From NCBI RefSeq assembly GCF_009498455.1, contig NZ_CP045644.1, positions 2,979,001 through 3,043,000 on the forward strand: a stretch of 64,000 nt of DNA. The letters are read 5' to 3'. Shown in pieces: positions 8,601-16,188 of this stretch. The notes beneath the pieces are model-generated. The model was not told where the DNA came from, did not search any database, and worked only from the letters and a program-made list of their open reading frames with translations. Positions within the stretch are counted from its first letter, which is position 1. The number at the start of each line of letters is the position of its first letter. Position numbers and translations under genes: made by a program. This DNA comes from Variovorax paradoxus (lineage in GTDB: Bacteria; Pseudomonadota; Gammaproteobacteria; Burkholderiales; Burkholderiaceae_C).

Positions 8601-11600
8601 TGTCGGTGGCGCTGGCGATCAACTCGACCTCGCCGGCTTCCTTCAGCTCCGATTCGCACAGCAGCAGGCCGCGCGAATCGCTCTTGCCGGTGCAGACGGT
8701 GCCGATGTCTTTGGTCTCGGTCTTGTTGTCGTAGGTGTAGAAGCCGCCCACCATGCGCTTGCGGCTGGTGGTGGTGATGCGCGCCACGGCGCGCACGTTG
8801 AGCGTCACGCCGGCCTGGGGCTTGCCCGTGAGGTCGAGCGCGAGCGCCTGGAACTTGAGCTTCTGGCTGGTCGAGACCCAGCCTTCGGTCTTGATGCCGG
8901 CAATGACCGACGCGGGCCACAGCGTCTGCGTGCTGCGGAGGGTCTGCACCTCGCCATTCGGGTCGGCATACGTGGCTTCGAGCAGCAGCTCGCGCGCGGC
9001 CTTCACCTTGGGCACCTTGTCGATCGTGACCTTGCCGGCGCCGTCCTTGTTGAGCGTGAGCGGCAGCTTGTCGGCGATCACGCGGGTGTCGTTCACGCTG
9101 TTGAGGTCTTCCTCGCCGGCGCCCGTGTCGGCGGCCGTGGCGGCTTCGCTGCCGTCGCCTGAAGCGCGCGGCGGGTTGAAGCTGAAGGCGTCGTAGTCGG
9201 AAAAGCTCAGGCCCTTGCCGCGCACCATGGCCGACACGCGCACCGGCAGGTTGGCGGCGCCGCCGCCGGCCACGTAGTTGATCTGCACGTCGGTGGGCAC
9301 GCTCGTGGCGGCCACCAGCGGTTTCTTGTCGGTGGGCGCGATGCGGCCTTCGAGCACCGGCAGGCGGAACTCCTCGACGCGGAAGATGCCGGTCGAGTAG
9401 CTGCGGCTGTTGCCTTCGTCATTGGTGCCGTCGCCGGAGCGCAGCTCGACCTGGTACACGCCGAGCTTGGCGGCCGGCGGAATGGCAAAGCTGTTCTCGG
9501 CGCTCAGGCCACCGGTGGCGGTCTTGCGCCAGGGCAGCGGCTGGGTGAAGCGCTGGCCGCTGCCCATGTGGGTGACGACCAGCGTGTCGGGCCGGTCTGC
9601 CGGCAGGCCGAAGCCCTTGCTGGTCTGCGTGCGCAGCAGGCTCTTCATCGACACCGTTTCACCGGCGCGCAGCAGCGTGCGGTCGAAGATGGTGTGGGCG
9701 ATGCCGTCGGGGCGCACGTCCAGGCTGGTGGGCACGTTGAAGCGCCAGGGCTCGATGCCGCGCTGCCAGTCGCTCCAGGTGAAGGCGAGGTCTTCCACGC
9801 CCTTGTCGTCCTTGGCGCGCGCGCTCACGAACCAGGCGCTGGTCTCGTATTCGTTCGGGCCGTTGCAGCTCGGTGCATCGGGCGACACGCCGTTGAGCAT
9901 CACGATGCCGCTGGCGTCGGTGGTGCCGGTGGCCACGCCCTTGCCGTCGCAGCTGGACACGCGCACCTCGGCGCCCGCCACCACCTTGCCCTTGTCGAGC
10001 GTGGTGACCCAGGCCATCGAGTTCTCGCGGCCCAGCTTGAAGTGCACGGCCAGGTTGGTGGCGAGCGCGGTGGTGCGCACGTACATCGTGCGGCCGGCGT
10101 TGTAGCGCTCGTCGAGCAGGGCTTCGCCGAGTTTCTGCGAGGCGATTTCGAGCACGTGGAAGCCCGGCGTCAGCGGAATGCCGATGACTTCGAACGGGCG
10201 CGGGTCACCGCTCTCGGCCTTGGGCATGTCGAGCGCCTTCACGCCCGGCTGACCGCCGAGCAGCGACAGCATGCGGGTCTGCACGTGCGAGCGTTCGTTC
10301 TTGTCGATCACCGGAGGCAGCGCGCCCTTCACGTCGCGGCGCGCGGTGTCGCGGCTGATCGTGTAGTTGTCGTAGCGGCGCACCTTGCGGTACCACGCGA
10401 TGATCTCGGCGTCGGTCTTGGGGTTGAGGTCGCTCACCTTGCCGGGCGTGAGCGCCTGCACCATGAGCTGCGGCTCCACGCGGCGCACGGTGACCGGCAT
10501 CATGGCCGGGGTGTCGGGTTCGGCCAGGCGCTCGATCACGCCGAAGGGCGAGGCCGCGAACTTGGCCAGCGGCGGCATCGCGCCGGTCGCCACCTTCAGC
10601 GGAAAGCTGCCGGGCGTGCCCAGCGGACGGCCCGAGGCGTCCTGGAAGCCGGAAGGCAGTTCGATGCTGAACTGCGCGCTCTCGGCCAGCGGCGGGCCGA
10701 AGCTCGCGCTGTTGACCACGTCGTCGTCGTTCTGCGAGCCGCCGCCGCTCTCGAGCGTGGCCTTGATCGTCTTGCCGTCGCCCTTGAGCTCGATCTGCGA
10801 CGCCACCTTGCGCGTCACCGGCGCATTGAACTGCAGCTGCATCGGGCGCAGCGGCAGGCAGGCGGCCTGCGCGTTCTCGCGCTCGCAGCTGAACGACACC
10901 GCGAAGGGCTCGCGCACCTGGTAATCGAAACGGCGTTCCGTGGCGTTGGCGACGCCCGACGGCGTGGCCACGCCCTTGCCGTAGACGACCTGCACCTTGG
11001 CGCCCGGCGTGAGCGTGCGGTTGCACTGCATCGTGATGAAGCGCAGCGGGTCTTTCGCGGCTTCCTTCTCACGGTGGAAGGCCTTGAGCAGTTCGGTGCG
11101 CGCCTCGCCCTCGAGCAGCTTGGCCGGAATGCGTTCGCCGACACCGTCGGCCGCGCACCAGACGTTCTGGCGCACGCTGTCGATCGTGGCCGCGCCGTTG
11201 AGCTCGAGCACGAACATCTGCTGCTCGTCGATGCGGGCGTAGGTGCCCGGCATGTAGTTGCGCACGAACGGGCCGCCGCTATTGAATTGATAGCGCTCGG
11301 GGCCGGTGAGCTCGCCGCCGCCGGCCGGCTTGAAGGTGGGAATGCGGGTGACCGAGCAGCGCACGCCGGGCGGCAGGTCGTTCTCGAAGTCGTAGACCCA
11401 GGCCTTGGCGTCGGTCCAGCGGCCGGTGCCCTTGCCGGCCTGTGCGTCCGAGCAGCTCACGGTGAGCGGGGCGGGCGCCTTGGGGTCGCCGAAGTTGACC
11501 GCCGCCTGATCGAATTTGGCGACGACCTGGCGCACGCGCGCCACTTCGCCCTGCGGGGTCAGGCTGGTGATCTGAAGTGCAAAGCCCGGGCCCGCCGCGA

Positions 11601-11643
11601 GCGCGCCGGCGGCCAGTAGCAATGTCGGAATGAAACGGTTCAC
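5653..11643 (-). CDS. Bacterial alpha-2-macroglobulin with thioester (YfhM/YfaS type)
   Basis: This 1,996-residue secreted protein is a periplasmic protease trap. The start is the GTG at 11641-11643, preceded by GGTGGAGAA at a good distance; the open frame continues upstream but would spoil the signal peptide. The signal peptide (NRFIPTLLLAAGALAAGPGF then ALQ) has no lipobox Cys, so the protein should be soluble or loosely attached. It has macroglobulin domains in the N-terminal half (for example LRAGETVSMKSLLRTQ, the MG2 region), an A2M block (LDTLLVWNPKIVLDANGQAV), and the thioester sequence PFSCLEQKTSKAVG with C1501 and Q1504. The C-terminal receptor-binding-like domain ends RVEAMYAPEMFGE. 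In enterobacteria the thioester form sits next to a PbpC-type transglycosylase gene; none is present here. It is by far the longest gene in its region and probably has its own promoter. Confidence 0.93.
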   Translation of the reverse strand: MNRFIPTLLLAAGALAAGPGFALQITSLTPQGEVARVRQVVAKFDQAAVNFGDPKAPAPLTVSCSDAQAGKGTGRWTDAKAWVYDFENDLPPGVRCSVTRIPTFKPAGGGELTGPERYQFNSGGPFVRNYMPGTYARIDEQQMFVLELNGAATIDSVRQNVWCAADGVGERIPAKLLEGEARTELLKAFHREKEAAKDPLRFITMQCNRTLTPGAKVQVVYGKGVATPSGVANATERRFDYQVREPFAVSFSCERENAQAACLPLRPMQLQFNAPVTRKVASQIELKGDGKTIKATLESGGGSQNDDDVVNSASFGPPLAESAQFSIELPSGFQDASGRPLGTPGSFPLKVATGAMPPLAKFAASPFGVIERLAEPDTPAMMPVTVRRVEPQLMVQALTPGKVSDLNPKTDAEIIAWYRKVRRYDNYTISRDTARRDVKGALPPVIDKNERSHVQTRMLSLLGGQPGVKALDMPKAESGDPRPFEVIGIPLTPGFHVLEIASQKLGEALLDERYNAGRTMYVRTTALATNLAVHFKLGRENSMAWVTTLDKGKVVAGAEVRVSSCDGKGVATGTTDASGIVMLNGVSPDAPSCNGPNEYETSAWFVSARAKDDKGVEDLAFTWSDWQRGIEPWRFNVPTSLDVRPDGIAHTIFDRTLLRAGETVSMKSLLRTQTSKGFGLPADRPDTLVVTHMGSGQRFTQPLPWRKTATGGLSAENSFAIPPAAKLGVYQVELRSGDGTNDEGNSRSYSTGIFRVEEFRLPVLEGRIAPTDKKPLVAATSVPTDVQINYVAGGGAANLPVRVSAMVRGKGLSFSDYDAFSFNPPRASGDGSEAATAADTGAGEEDLNSVNDTRVIADKLPLTLNKDGAGKVTIDKVPKVKAARELLLEATYADPNGEVQTLRSTQTLWPASVIAGIKTEGWVSTSQKLKFQALALDLTGKPQAGVTLNVRAVARITTTSRKRMVGGFYTYDNKTETKDIGTVCTGKSDSRGLLLCESELKEAGEVELIASATDSDGRSASAVSSVYVTKQGELWFGGEDNDRIDVLPEKKSYQPGEVAKFQVRSPFRFATALVAVEREGIIETHVVQLDGKDPTVSLQVKPEWGPNAYISVLALRGRLREVPWYSFFTWGFKAPREWWTAFWYEGKEYVAPTAMVDLSKPAYRLGMAEIRVGTRAHQLDVTVTSDKPSYPIRSKAQVTITAKLPDGKPAAGAEVALAAVDQALLELMPNDSWNLLNAMLQRRSWGVSTSTAQMEIVGRRHYGRKAVPAGGGGGKGQTRELLDTLLVWNPKIVLDANGQAVVTVPLNDALTTFKIVAVADAGTSLFGTGQASIQATQDLQIISGLPPLVREDDQFRAQITLRNTTQKPMKVEATPRATLLTLETQTVDIPAGESREVAWNVTAPAQLAQTRAEAILWEIEAKDTVGGARDALKVRQRIVPAVPLTVQQATLVQIDGPFTLDVAPPADALPGRGGLKMSLQPKLAEGLPGVRDWFANYPFSCLEQKTSKAVGLRDAKMWQGVLATLPTYLDSDGLASYFPPRDGEANRGSDILTSYLLAATHEAAQLNPAFALADDARAPMESGLIAFVEGRVTREFWSPRKDLDVRKLAALEALSRYGKAKGSMLGSITIAPNQWPTSAVIDWLNILKRVNDVPQRQQRLDEANNVLKARLSYQGTKLIFSTEQDDYWWWLMTNGDVNTARLLLTVMEDPAWKDDIGKLANGFIGRQQNGAWHTTTANLWGGLALEKFSKVFESTPVAGVTAATLGAVKAQVDWSKVERVKASDASGAPNQTTMFGAPASPGNLRNNTMFLPWATSPSGASVRDTLLVTQQGTGKPWLTLQSLAAVQLKAPFAAGYALKKTITPVEQAVAGKYTRGDVLRVSIEVNASTDMTWVVISDPIPGGATILGSGLGRDSQIATQGEKKSGSGWPAFEERSFEAFRSYYEYLPKGVVKMEYTVRLNNVGDFALPPSRVEAMYAPEMFGETPNARVKVEAAK

Positions 11644-11744
11644 GGAGTTCTCCACCTTGAGGCAGCGCGCAGCGTAGCCGATTTGCATGGCGCTTCGGGA
11701 GTGCCAAGCGTCATAGGCCGTGCGTGCTTTGAGCGCGCGTTCTG

Positions 11745-11770
11745 TTGACGTACGCCGGTCTTCTTACAAT
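11745..11770 (+). promoter_or_regulatory. Possible sigma-70-like promoter for the OpgC-type gene
   Basis: TTGACG (11745-11750) and TACAAT (11765-11770) resemble -35 and -10 elements in front of the rightward gene at 11827, but they are only 14 bp apart, shorter than the usual 16-18 bp. The -10 alone may be used with an activator. Confidence 0.3.
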
Positions 11771-11826
11771 CACCGACGTCGTGCGTGCGCTGCGCAGACC
11801 GCCACCAAGACCTCGCCGCCGACCGA

Positions 11827-12969
11827 ATGAAACGCTACTGGGAAATAGACGCCTTGCGCGGGCTGATGCTCGTGCTGATGACCGTCACCCACCTTCCCAC
11901 GCGGCTGACCGACCCGCTGGGTCAACCTTTTGGCTTCGTGTCGGCCGCCGAGGGCTTCGTCTTGCTGTCGGCCTTCGTGGCCGGGCTGGTCTACAGCCGC
12001 ATCGGCCACGTGCGCGGGGTCGACTCGATGCGCCAGGCCTTCTGGCGGCGCGTGCTCAAGGTCTACCTGTGCCAGGCGGCGATCCTGCTGTTTTTATTCA
12101 CCGTGATCGCGGCGCTCGGCGTGCACATCGACCAGCCGGCAGTCAAGAACCTTGTCTCCTATTACCTGGCGGAGCCGCGCGACGGCTTCCTGTTCGGGCT
12201 GCTGCTGATCTACGAGCCGCCGCTGCTGGACATCCTGCCGATGTACATCTTCTTCATGCTCATGAGCCCGTGGGTGCTGGCCTTCGCCATGCGCCACGGC
12301 TGGACGCTCGTGATGGTGGCCAGCGCCGCGGTCTGGGCGATGGCGCAGTTCGGGCTCAGCGAATGGGTCTACGGGCTGGCGGTGCGTTATCTCGGCGTGC
12401 CGGTGCCGTTCCACGAGATGGGCGCCTTCAACACCTACGCCTGGCAGTTCCTGTGGTTCGCCGGCCTGTGCCTGGGCGCCAGCCGCAACGCGCCCGACGC
12501 CCGGCCGCTGCGCTTTCCGGCCTGGCTGCTGGTGCTGGCGGCGGGCATCGCGCTCTACGGTTTCCACTGGCGCCACACCGGCATCAACGGCCAGGCGCCG
12601 TTCGGTGGCGACGTGGAACTGAACCTGCTGTTCGACAAGTGGCAGCTCGGCCCGCTGCGGATCGTGAACCTCGTCGCCCTCGGCATCCTGGCGGTGGGCT
12701 TCGGGCCGTGGCTCATGCGCAAGATCCCGCGCCTGCACTGGCTCGAAGCCATGGGCTCGGCCTCGCTGCCGGTGTTCTGCGCGCACCTCGTGGCGGTGCT
12801 GCTGGTGCTGGCCTTCTACGGCGACAACCAGATGGCGCGGCCCTGGTGGGGCGACGGCCTGCTGCTGGCGGCGGTGTTCGCGGGGATGTACTTCGTGGCG
12901 CGCTTCACGCGCGGCGCCGACGTGCCGCCGCCGGCGGACGATGTGCCTTCGCAGCCTGCGCCGGCGTAG
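11827..12969 (+). CDS. OpgC-type membrane protein (putative osmoregulated glucan succinyltransferase)
   Basis: From the ATG at 11827 the protein has 380 residues and about ten hydrophobic segments. It begins KRYWEIDALRGLMLVLMTVT then HLPTRLTDPLGQPFGFVSAA with EGFVLLSAFVAGLVYSR, the pattern of the OpgC family, integral inner-membrane acyltransferases of which the enterobacterial member adds succinyl groups to osmoregulated periplasmic glucans. The invariant elements of the family (the Arg in DALRG, the His in THLP, and the EGFV/LLSAF region) are present. The tail is Pro/Ala-rich and cytoplasmic. The open frame runs 14 codons further upstream, but the ATG at 11827 matches the family start. Its likely substrate, a cyclic glucan, could be made by the NdvB-type synthase 26 kb away in this window. 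Confidence 0.85.
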   Translation: MKRYWEIDALRGLMLVLMTVTHLPTRLTDPLGQPFGFVSAAEGFVLLSAFVAGLVYSRIGHVRGVDSMRQAFWRRVLKVYLCQAAILLFLFTVIAALGVHIDQPAVKNLVSYYLAEPRDGFLFGLLLIYEPPLLDILPMYIFFMLMSPWVLAFAMRHGWTLVMVASAAVWAMAQFGLSEWVYGLAVRYLGVPVPFHEMGAFNTYAWQFLWFAGLCLGASRNAPDARPLRFPAWLLVLAAGIALYGFHWRHTGINGQAPFGGDVELNLLFDKWQLGPLRIVNLVALGILAVGFGPWLMRKIPRLHWLEAMGSASLPVFCAHLVAVLLVLAFYGDNQMARPWWGDGLLLAAVFAGMYFVARFTRGADVPPPADDVPSQPAPA

Positions 12970-13016
12970 GCTGCGGCCGGGGCGCCGCTCGATTTTTTGA
13001 GAAGAGGGAGAGGGCG

Positions 13017-13826
13017 ATGATCGAATCCGTGGTTTGGAAACGTGCGCTGGCGGTTTGCGTGCTGGCGTGGGGCACGGCGGCGTATTCGGCGCTGCCGGAG
13101 GCGGTGCAGCAGGAAGTGCAGCGGTGGCTGGATTGCTACAGCCCGAACTACTCGTCGGCCTGCGAAATCGCACTCGACAGCAGCTCCGCCCTTGGCCGTG
13201 TGCGCCGTGGTTCGGCGCTCCTGCTGGGCTCGGAGGTCGATGCCGCGACCCGCGCCCGCGCGATGGAAGGCCTTCGCTCGGCGGCGGCAGAGGGCTATCC
13301 GCCTGCCTACGAATCCCTCGCGGTTTTTCTCGGGCGTGGCGCCGGCTGGAGCGAGGGCCTGCGCTGGCGCTGGCTCGGGGCCGAGCACGGCCATGCCGAC
13401 GCGGCGAAACAGCTGAGCGGGCGCATCGGCCTCGATGGGGCGGACCGTCAGTCGGCGGCCGACCGGATGTTCCTGTCGTGGGTCCACTGCCACCCCGCGT
13501 CGTTCGAGAGCAGCGGGCCCGCGATGAGCGTGTTGAGCGATGCGCGCAAGGCCGCACCGGGCGCAGACCTGGCGCAAGTGATCGCCCAGGTCCACGCGAA
13601 GCGGCTCAACGAAGGCAAGGCGAAGGCCGAGAACTTCCTGGGCGGCTGCGTGGCGGGCGCCTACTACCTGGGCAGCCTGTCGCCCGACGACCAGGCCTGG
13701 GTGCGCAAGACGGTGCGTGCGCGCATGGTGCAGACGCTGAAGAACATCAAGGAGGCGGTGCGCAAGTTCCCCGACCTGGAGCTGCTCACGCTCCCCGAAT
13801 ACCAGGACCTGCTGCCCCCGCCCTGA
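13017..13826 (+). CDS. Secreted protein of unknown function, possibly with helical repeats
   Basis: The 269-residue product starts at the ATG at 13017 behind GAGGGAGAGGG. It has a Sec signal peptide (KRALAVCVLAWGTAAYSA). The mature part is alpha-helical with GYPPAYESLAVFLGRGAGWS and a WRWLGAEHGHADAAKQLSGR segment that resembles Sel1-like repeats, which bind other proteins. Cys pairs (LDCYSPNYSSAC; WVHCHPASFESS; GGCVAGAYYLG) suggest disulfides in the periplasm. I cannot assign a function. It follows the OpgC-type gene by 47 bp and may be co-transcribed with it, which would make an envelope role plausible. Its stop codon is immediately adjacent to that of the convergent SGNH hydrolase gene within a perfect 16-bp palindrome. 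Confidence 0.72.
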   Translation: MIESVVWKRALAVCVLAWGTAAYSALPEAVQQEVQRWLDCYSPNYSSACEIALDSSSALGRVRRGSALLLGSEVDAATRARAMEGLRSAAAEGYPPAYESLAVFLGRGAGWSEGLRWRWLGAEHGHADAAKQLSGRIGLDGADRQSAADRMFLSWVHCHPASFESSGPAMSVLSDARKAAPGADLAQVIAQVHAKRLNEGKAKAENFLGGCVAGAYYLGSLSPDDQAWVRKTVRARMVQTLKNIKEAVRKFPDLELLTLPEYQDLLPPP

Positions 13827-14600
13827 TCAGGGCGCGTTGGCAGGCGAGACCGGCACCGAAGGCGGCATCGGCAAATGCGGCGCCACCACCGACTGCCAGA
13901 GCCGGTAGCCCTCGTCCGTCAGGTGCAGCCGGTCGCCGCGAAACAGTTCGGGACGCGGCCGACCGTCGGCGCCGAGCATCGGCGTGTGGATGTCGATGTA
14001 CTCGCTGTTGGGCAGCAGGTTCAGGTAGGCCGAGATCACGTGGTTGGTCTCGCGGATCTGCGGCATGAGCTGCTCGCGCGACGGGCTGGGCTTGACCGAG
14101 ATGAAGCTGATGCGCACGTCGGGCAGCTCGGCGCGCACCGCGTTGGCAAAGCGCGCGAAGCTGGCGAGCACCTGCAGCGGCGTGTGGCCTTCGGCCAGGT
14201 CGTTGTCGCCCGCGTAGAGCACCACCTGCCGGGGCTTGTAGCGCACCACGAGGTCGCGCGCGAACAGGGCGCAGTCGGCCAGCGTCGAGCCGCCGAAGCC
14301 GCGGTTGACGATGCCGCCCGGCACGCGGGAAAAATCCTGTGAGAGGCGGGTCCACATGCGCACGGTCGAGCTGCCCACGAACACCACGCCGCCCGGCGCC
14401 GGAAAGCGTTCCTGGTCGGCGCGCGCGAAGGCGGCCAGTTCGTTGTGCCAGCGGGCCTTGGCGGCGAGGTACGCGGAGGTGGTGTCGGCGGCCGCGGTGC
14501 CGTCGGCTTCGTAGGGGAAGGCGGCGGCCGCGGTCTGGGCCTGGGCGGTGAAGGCGAGGGCGGCTGCCAGCAGCAGCGCCGCCGCGCGGACGGATTTCAT
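13827..14600 (-). CDS. SGNH/GDSL-type secreted hydrolase
   Basis: From the ATG at 14598-14600 the protein has 257 residues with a Sec signal peptide ending near AQAQ. The SGNH blocks are present in order: block I GVVFVGSSTVRMW with the catalytic Ser in GSS, block II NRGFGGSTLADC with the oxyanion Gly, block III YAGDNDLAEG with the Asn, and block V GDRLHLTDEGYRLW with the Asp and His (DRLHLT). Such enzymes are esterases, lipases or carbohydrate O-deacetylases acting outside the cytoplasm. An alternative ATG nine bases upstream is equally good. It is 43 bp downstream of the anti-sigma gene on the same strand, so it may be the third gene of the sigma operon. Confidence 0.9.
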   Translation of the reverse strand: MKSVRAAALLLAAALAFTAQAQTAAAAFPYEADGTAAADTTSAYLAAKARWHNELAAFARADQERFPAPGGVVFVGSSTVRMWTRLSQDFSRVPGGIVNRGFGGSTLADCALFARDLVVRYKPRQVVLYAGDNDLAEGHTPLQVLASFARFANAVRAELPDVRISFISVKPSPSREQLMPQIRETNHVISAYLNLLPNSEYIDIHTPMLGADGRPRPELFRGDRLHLTDEGYRLWQSVVAPHLPMPPSVPVSPANAP

Positions 14601-14643
14601 CGAAGGCATCGAACGGACAAGAGACAGGAAATTCAGGACAGGG

Positions 14644-15405
14644 TCAGAGCGTTTTTTCGATCAGCGGGCCATGGAACAGCACCGGTCCGGTCGGGCCGCC
14701 CGCGCTCGGGACGCCGCCCTTGGGCTCCAGGCTGATTGCCAGCGCCGGCACGCGCACATCGGATTCCGACGCGGCCAGCCGCAGCGCCGGTGCATTGTCG
14801 AGCACGCCGAGCGAGCGCGGCGCGCCGCCGGGCGGCAGGGCCCACAGCTGCAGCGACTTGTCGGTGCCTTCGCGGAAGGTGCCCACGCGCTGCAGCACGA
14901 GCTGCTTCTTCTTCGGGTCGAAGGTCACGAGCATGGAGGCGGCGGCCTTGTCGTCGGACAGCACGGCCACGTACTGCACGGCGGGCGCGTTGATCAGCTG
15001 CTCGCGCAGGTTCAGGCCCACGCCCACGGCCAGCACGGCCACGAGCGCGCCGGCCGCGGCGGCGCCGCGCCACAGCGCGAGGCTGCGCAGCCAGCCGCCA
15101 GTCGATGGAGACGTGGGTGTGGTGATGGGCGCGGCCTTGTTGCGCTGTCGCTCGAGGGCCTGCTGCGCCTGCTCGGCGTCGATCAGGTTGCGGATGCGGG
15201 TCCAGACGGCCGGGTCGGGCGTGACGGGCTGCTGCAGCTCGGTCATGCTGGCCAGCCGGCCCTGCCAGACCAGCGCGGCGGCGCGCACGGGCGCCTGCTC
15301 GCGCGCCAGGGTTTCGAAGCGGCGGCGGGCGCCGCCGCGCAGCGTGCCGAGCGCATGGCTCGCGGCCAGCAGTTCGAGCAGTTCGGGGTGGGCAAGGAGG
15401 TTCAT
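14644..15405 (-). CDS. Anti-sigma factor, RskA-like membrane protein
   Basis: The 253-residue protein has an N-terminal cytoplasmic part (LLAASHALGTLRGGARRRFE) typical of anti-sigma factors that bind ECF sigma factors, one membrane segment at about residues 110-132 (LALWRGAAAAGALVAVLAVG), and a periplasmic domain with the RskA-type signature (LQLWALPPGGAPRSLGVLDN then ALAISLEPKGGVPSAGGPTG with PVLFHGPL). It should hold the adjacent sigma factor at the membrane until a periplasmic signal releases it. No zinc-binding His-x3-Cys-x2-Cys motif is seen, so redox control through zinc is unlikely. It starts 16 bp downstream of the sigma gene stop. Confidence 0.92.
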   Translation of the reverse strand: MNLLAHPELLELLAASHALGTLRGGARRRFETLAREQAPVRAAALVWQGRLASMTELQQPVTPDPAVWTRIRNLIDAEQAQQALERQRNKAAPITTPTSPSTGGWLRSLALWRGAAAAGALVAVLAVGVGLNLREQLINAPAVQYVAVLSDDKAAASMLVTFDPKKKQLVLQRVGTFREGTDKSLQLWALPPGGAPRSLGVLDNAPALRLAASESDVRVPALAISLEPKGGVPSAGGPTGPVLFHGPLIEKTL

Positions 15406-15421
15406 GGGGCAGTCCTCGGGG

Positions 15422-15997
15422 TCAGGCGAAACGGCCCATGCAGGTGCGCAGCTTGTCGAGCCCGCGCCGGATCCAGGTCTTCACGGTGCCCAGCGGCAGC
15501 TTGAGCTGTTCGGCCAGTTCGCTGTGGCTCAGCTCGCGCAGGTAGGCCAGGCTGACCACCTCGCGCTGGCGGCCCTCGAGCTGGCTCAGGCACTGGTGCA
15601 GCGCCCAGGCCTGTTCGCTCGCATCGGCCATGTCGGCCGGGTTGGGCGTGTCGGATTCGAAGGTGTCGGCCATGAGCTCGTCGAATTCCTGCGTGAGCTG
15701 GGCGCGGTCGGCGGTGCGCCGGCGCAGCAGGTCGAGCGAGCGGCTGCGCACGATGAGCCCCAGCCAGGCCAGCGGCGGACTCAGCGAGGCGCGGTAGTCG
15801 CCGGCCACGCGCCAGACGGTGAGGAAGGATTCCTGCAGCACGTCTTCGGCCCATTCGCGCTGGCGCACCACGCGCATCGCCAGCCCCATGAGGCGGGGCG
15901 AGGTGCGGTCGTAGAGCTGCCGCAGGGCGGCTTCGTCGCGATGGCCGATCCGGTCGATCAGCGCCATCAGTTCGGCGTCGGGGCTGGGTGCGGTCAT
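15422..15997 (-). CDS. ECF RNA polymerase sigma factor (SigK-like)
   Basis: From the ATG at 15995-15997 the product has 191 residues. Region 2 (ALRQLYDRTSPRLMGLAMRV then VRQREWAEDVLQESFLTVWR) and region 4 (LEGRQREVVSLAYLRELSHS then ELAEQLKLPLGTVKTWIRRG) are both complete, and the region-1.1/3 segments of housekeeping sigma factors are absent. The operon with an RskA-like anti-sigma and the divergent DUF3455 gene is the arrangement found for SigK-like ECF factors in proteobacteria. A start six codons upstream (16015) is possible, but the predicted promoter at 16033-16060 would leave almost no leader for it. The gene is probably autoregulated. Confidence 0.93.
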   Translation of the reverse strand: MTAPSPDAELMALIDRIGHRDEAALRQLYDRTSPRLMGLAMRVVRQREWAEDVLQESFLTVWRVAGDYRASLSPPLAWLGLIVRSRSLDLLRRRTADRAQLTQEFDELMADTFESDTPNPADMADASEQAWALHQCLSQLEGRQREVVSLAYLRELSHSELAEQLKLPLGTVKTWIRRGLDKLRTCMGRFA

Positions 15998-16032
15998 CGG
16001 CGGATTGTGGGGCATCGGTGCGCATGCCCAAG

Positions 16033-16060
16033 GTACGGCCCGACGGTGCGGGCGGATTCA
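16033..16060 (-). promoter_or_regulatory. Leftward ECF-type promoter for the sigma factor gene
   Basis: On the reverse strand TGAATCC (16054-16060) is followed after exactly 16 bp by CGTAC (16033-16037). The same pair with the same spacing occurs in the other direction at 16074-16101, which supports recognition by one ECF sigma factor, most likely the adjacent one. Transcription would start near 16026. Confidence 0.65.
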
Positions 16061-16073
16061 ATCGCACCCGGCG

Positions 16074-16101
16074 TGAATCCAACGGGCCTTGCGCTGCGTA
16101 C
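16074..16101 (+). promoter_or_regulatory. Rightward ECF-type promoter for the DUF3455 lipoprotein gene
   Basis: TGAATCC (16074-16080) is followed after 16 bp by CGTAC (16097-16101), identical in sequence and spacing to the divergent copy at 16033-16060. Expected transcription start is near 16108, giving a leader of about 80 bases before the ATG at 16189. Confidence 0.65.
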
Positions 16102-16188
16102 AGGGGGACGGGGAGGCGTCGACATGCAGAACTCCAGACGGCGGCCCTTTCTTTTTTTCACCATCGATCAGACACCGAGGAAACGACC

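Noticed and set aside
5519..8920. Very long open frames opposite or out of frame with the alpha-2-macroglobulin gene (also 5635-9162 and 9568-11619 on the top strand).
   Set aside because: They are shadows caused by high GC content; their translations are His/Arg/Gly/Ala-rich without domains, while the 5653-11643 frame has a signal peptide, thioester and family motifs.
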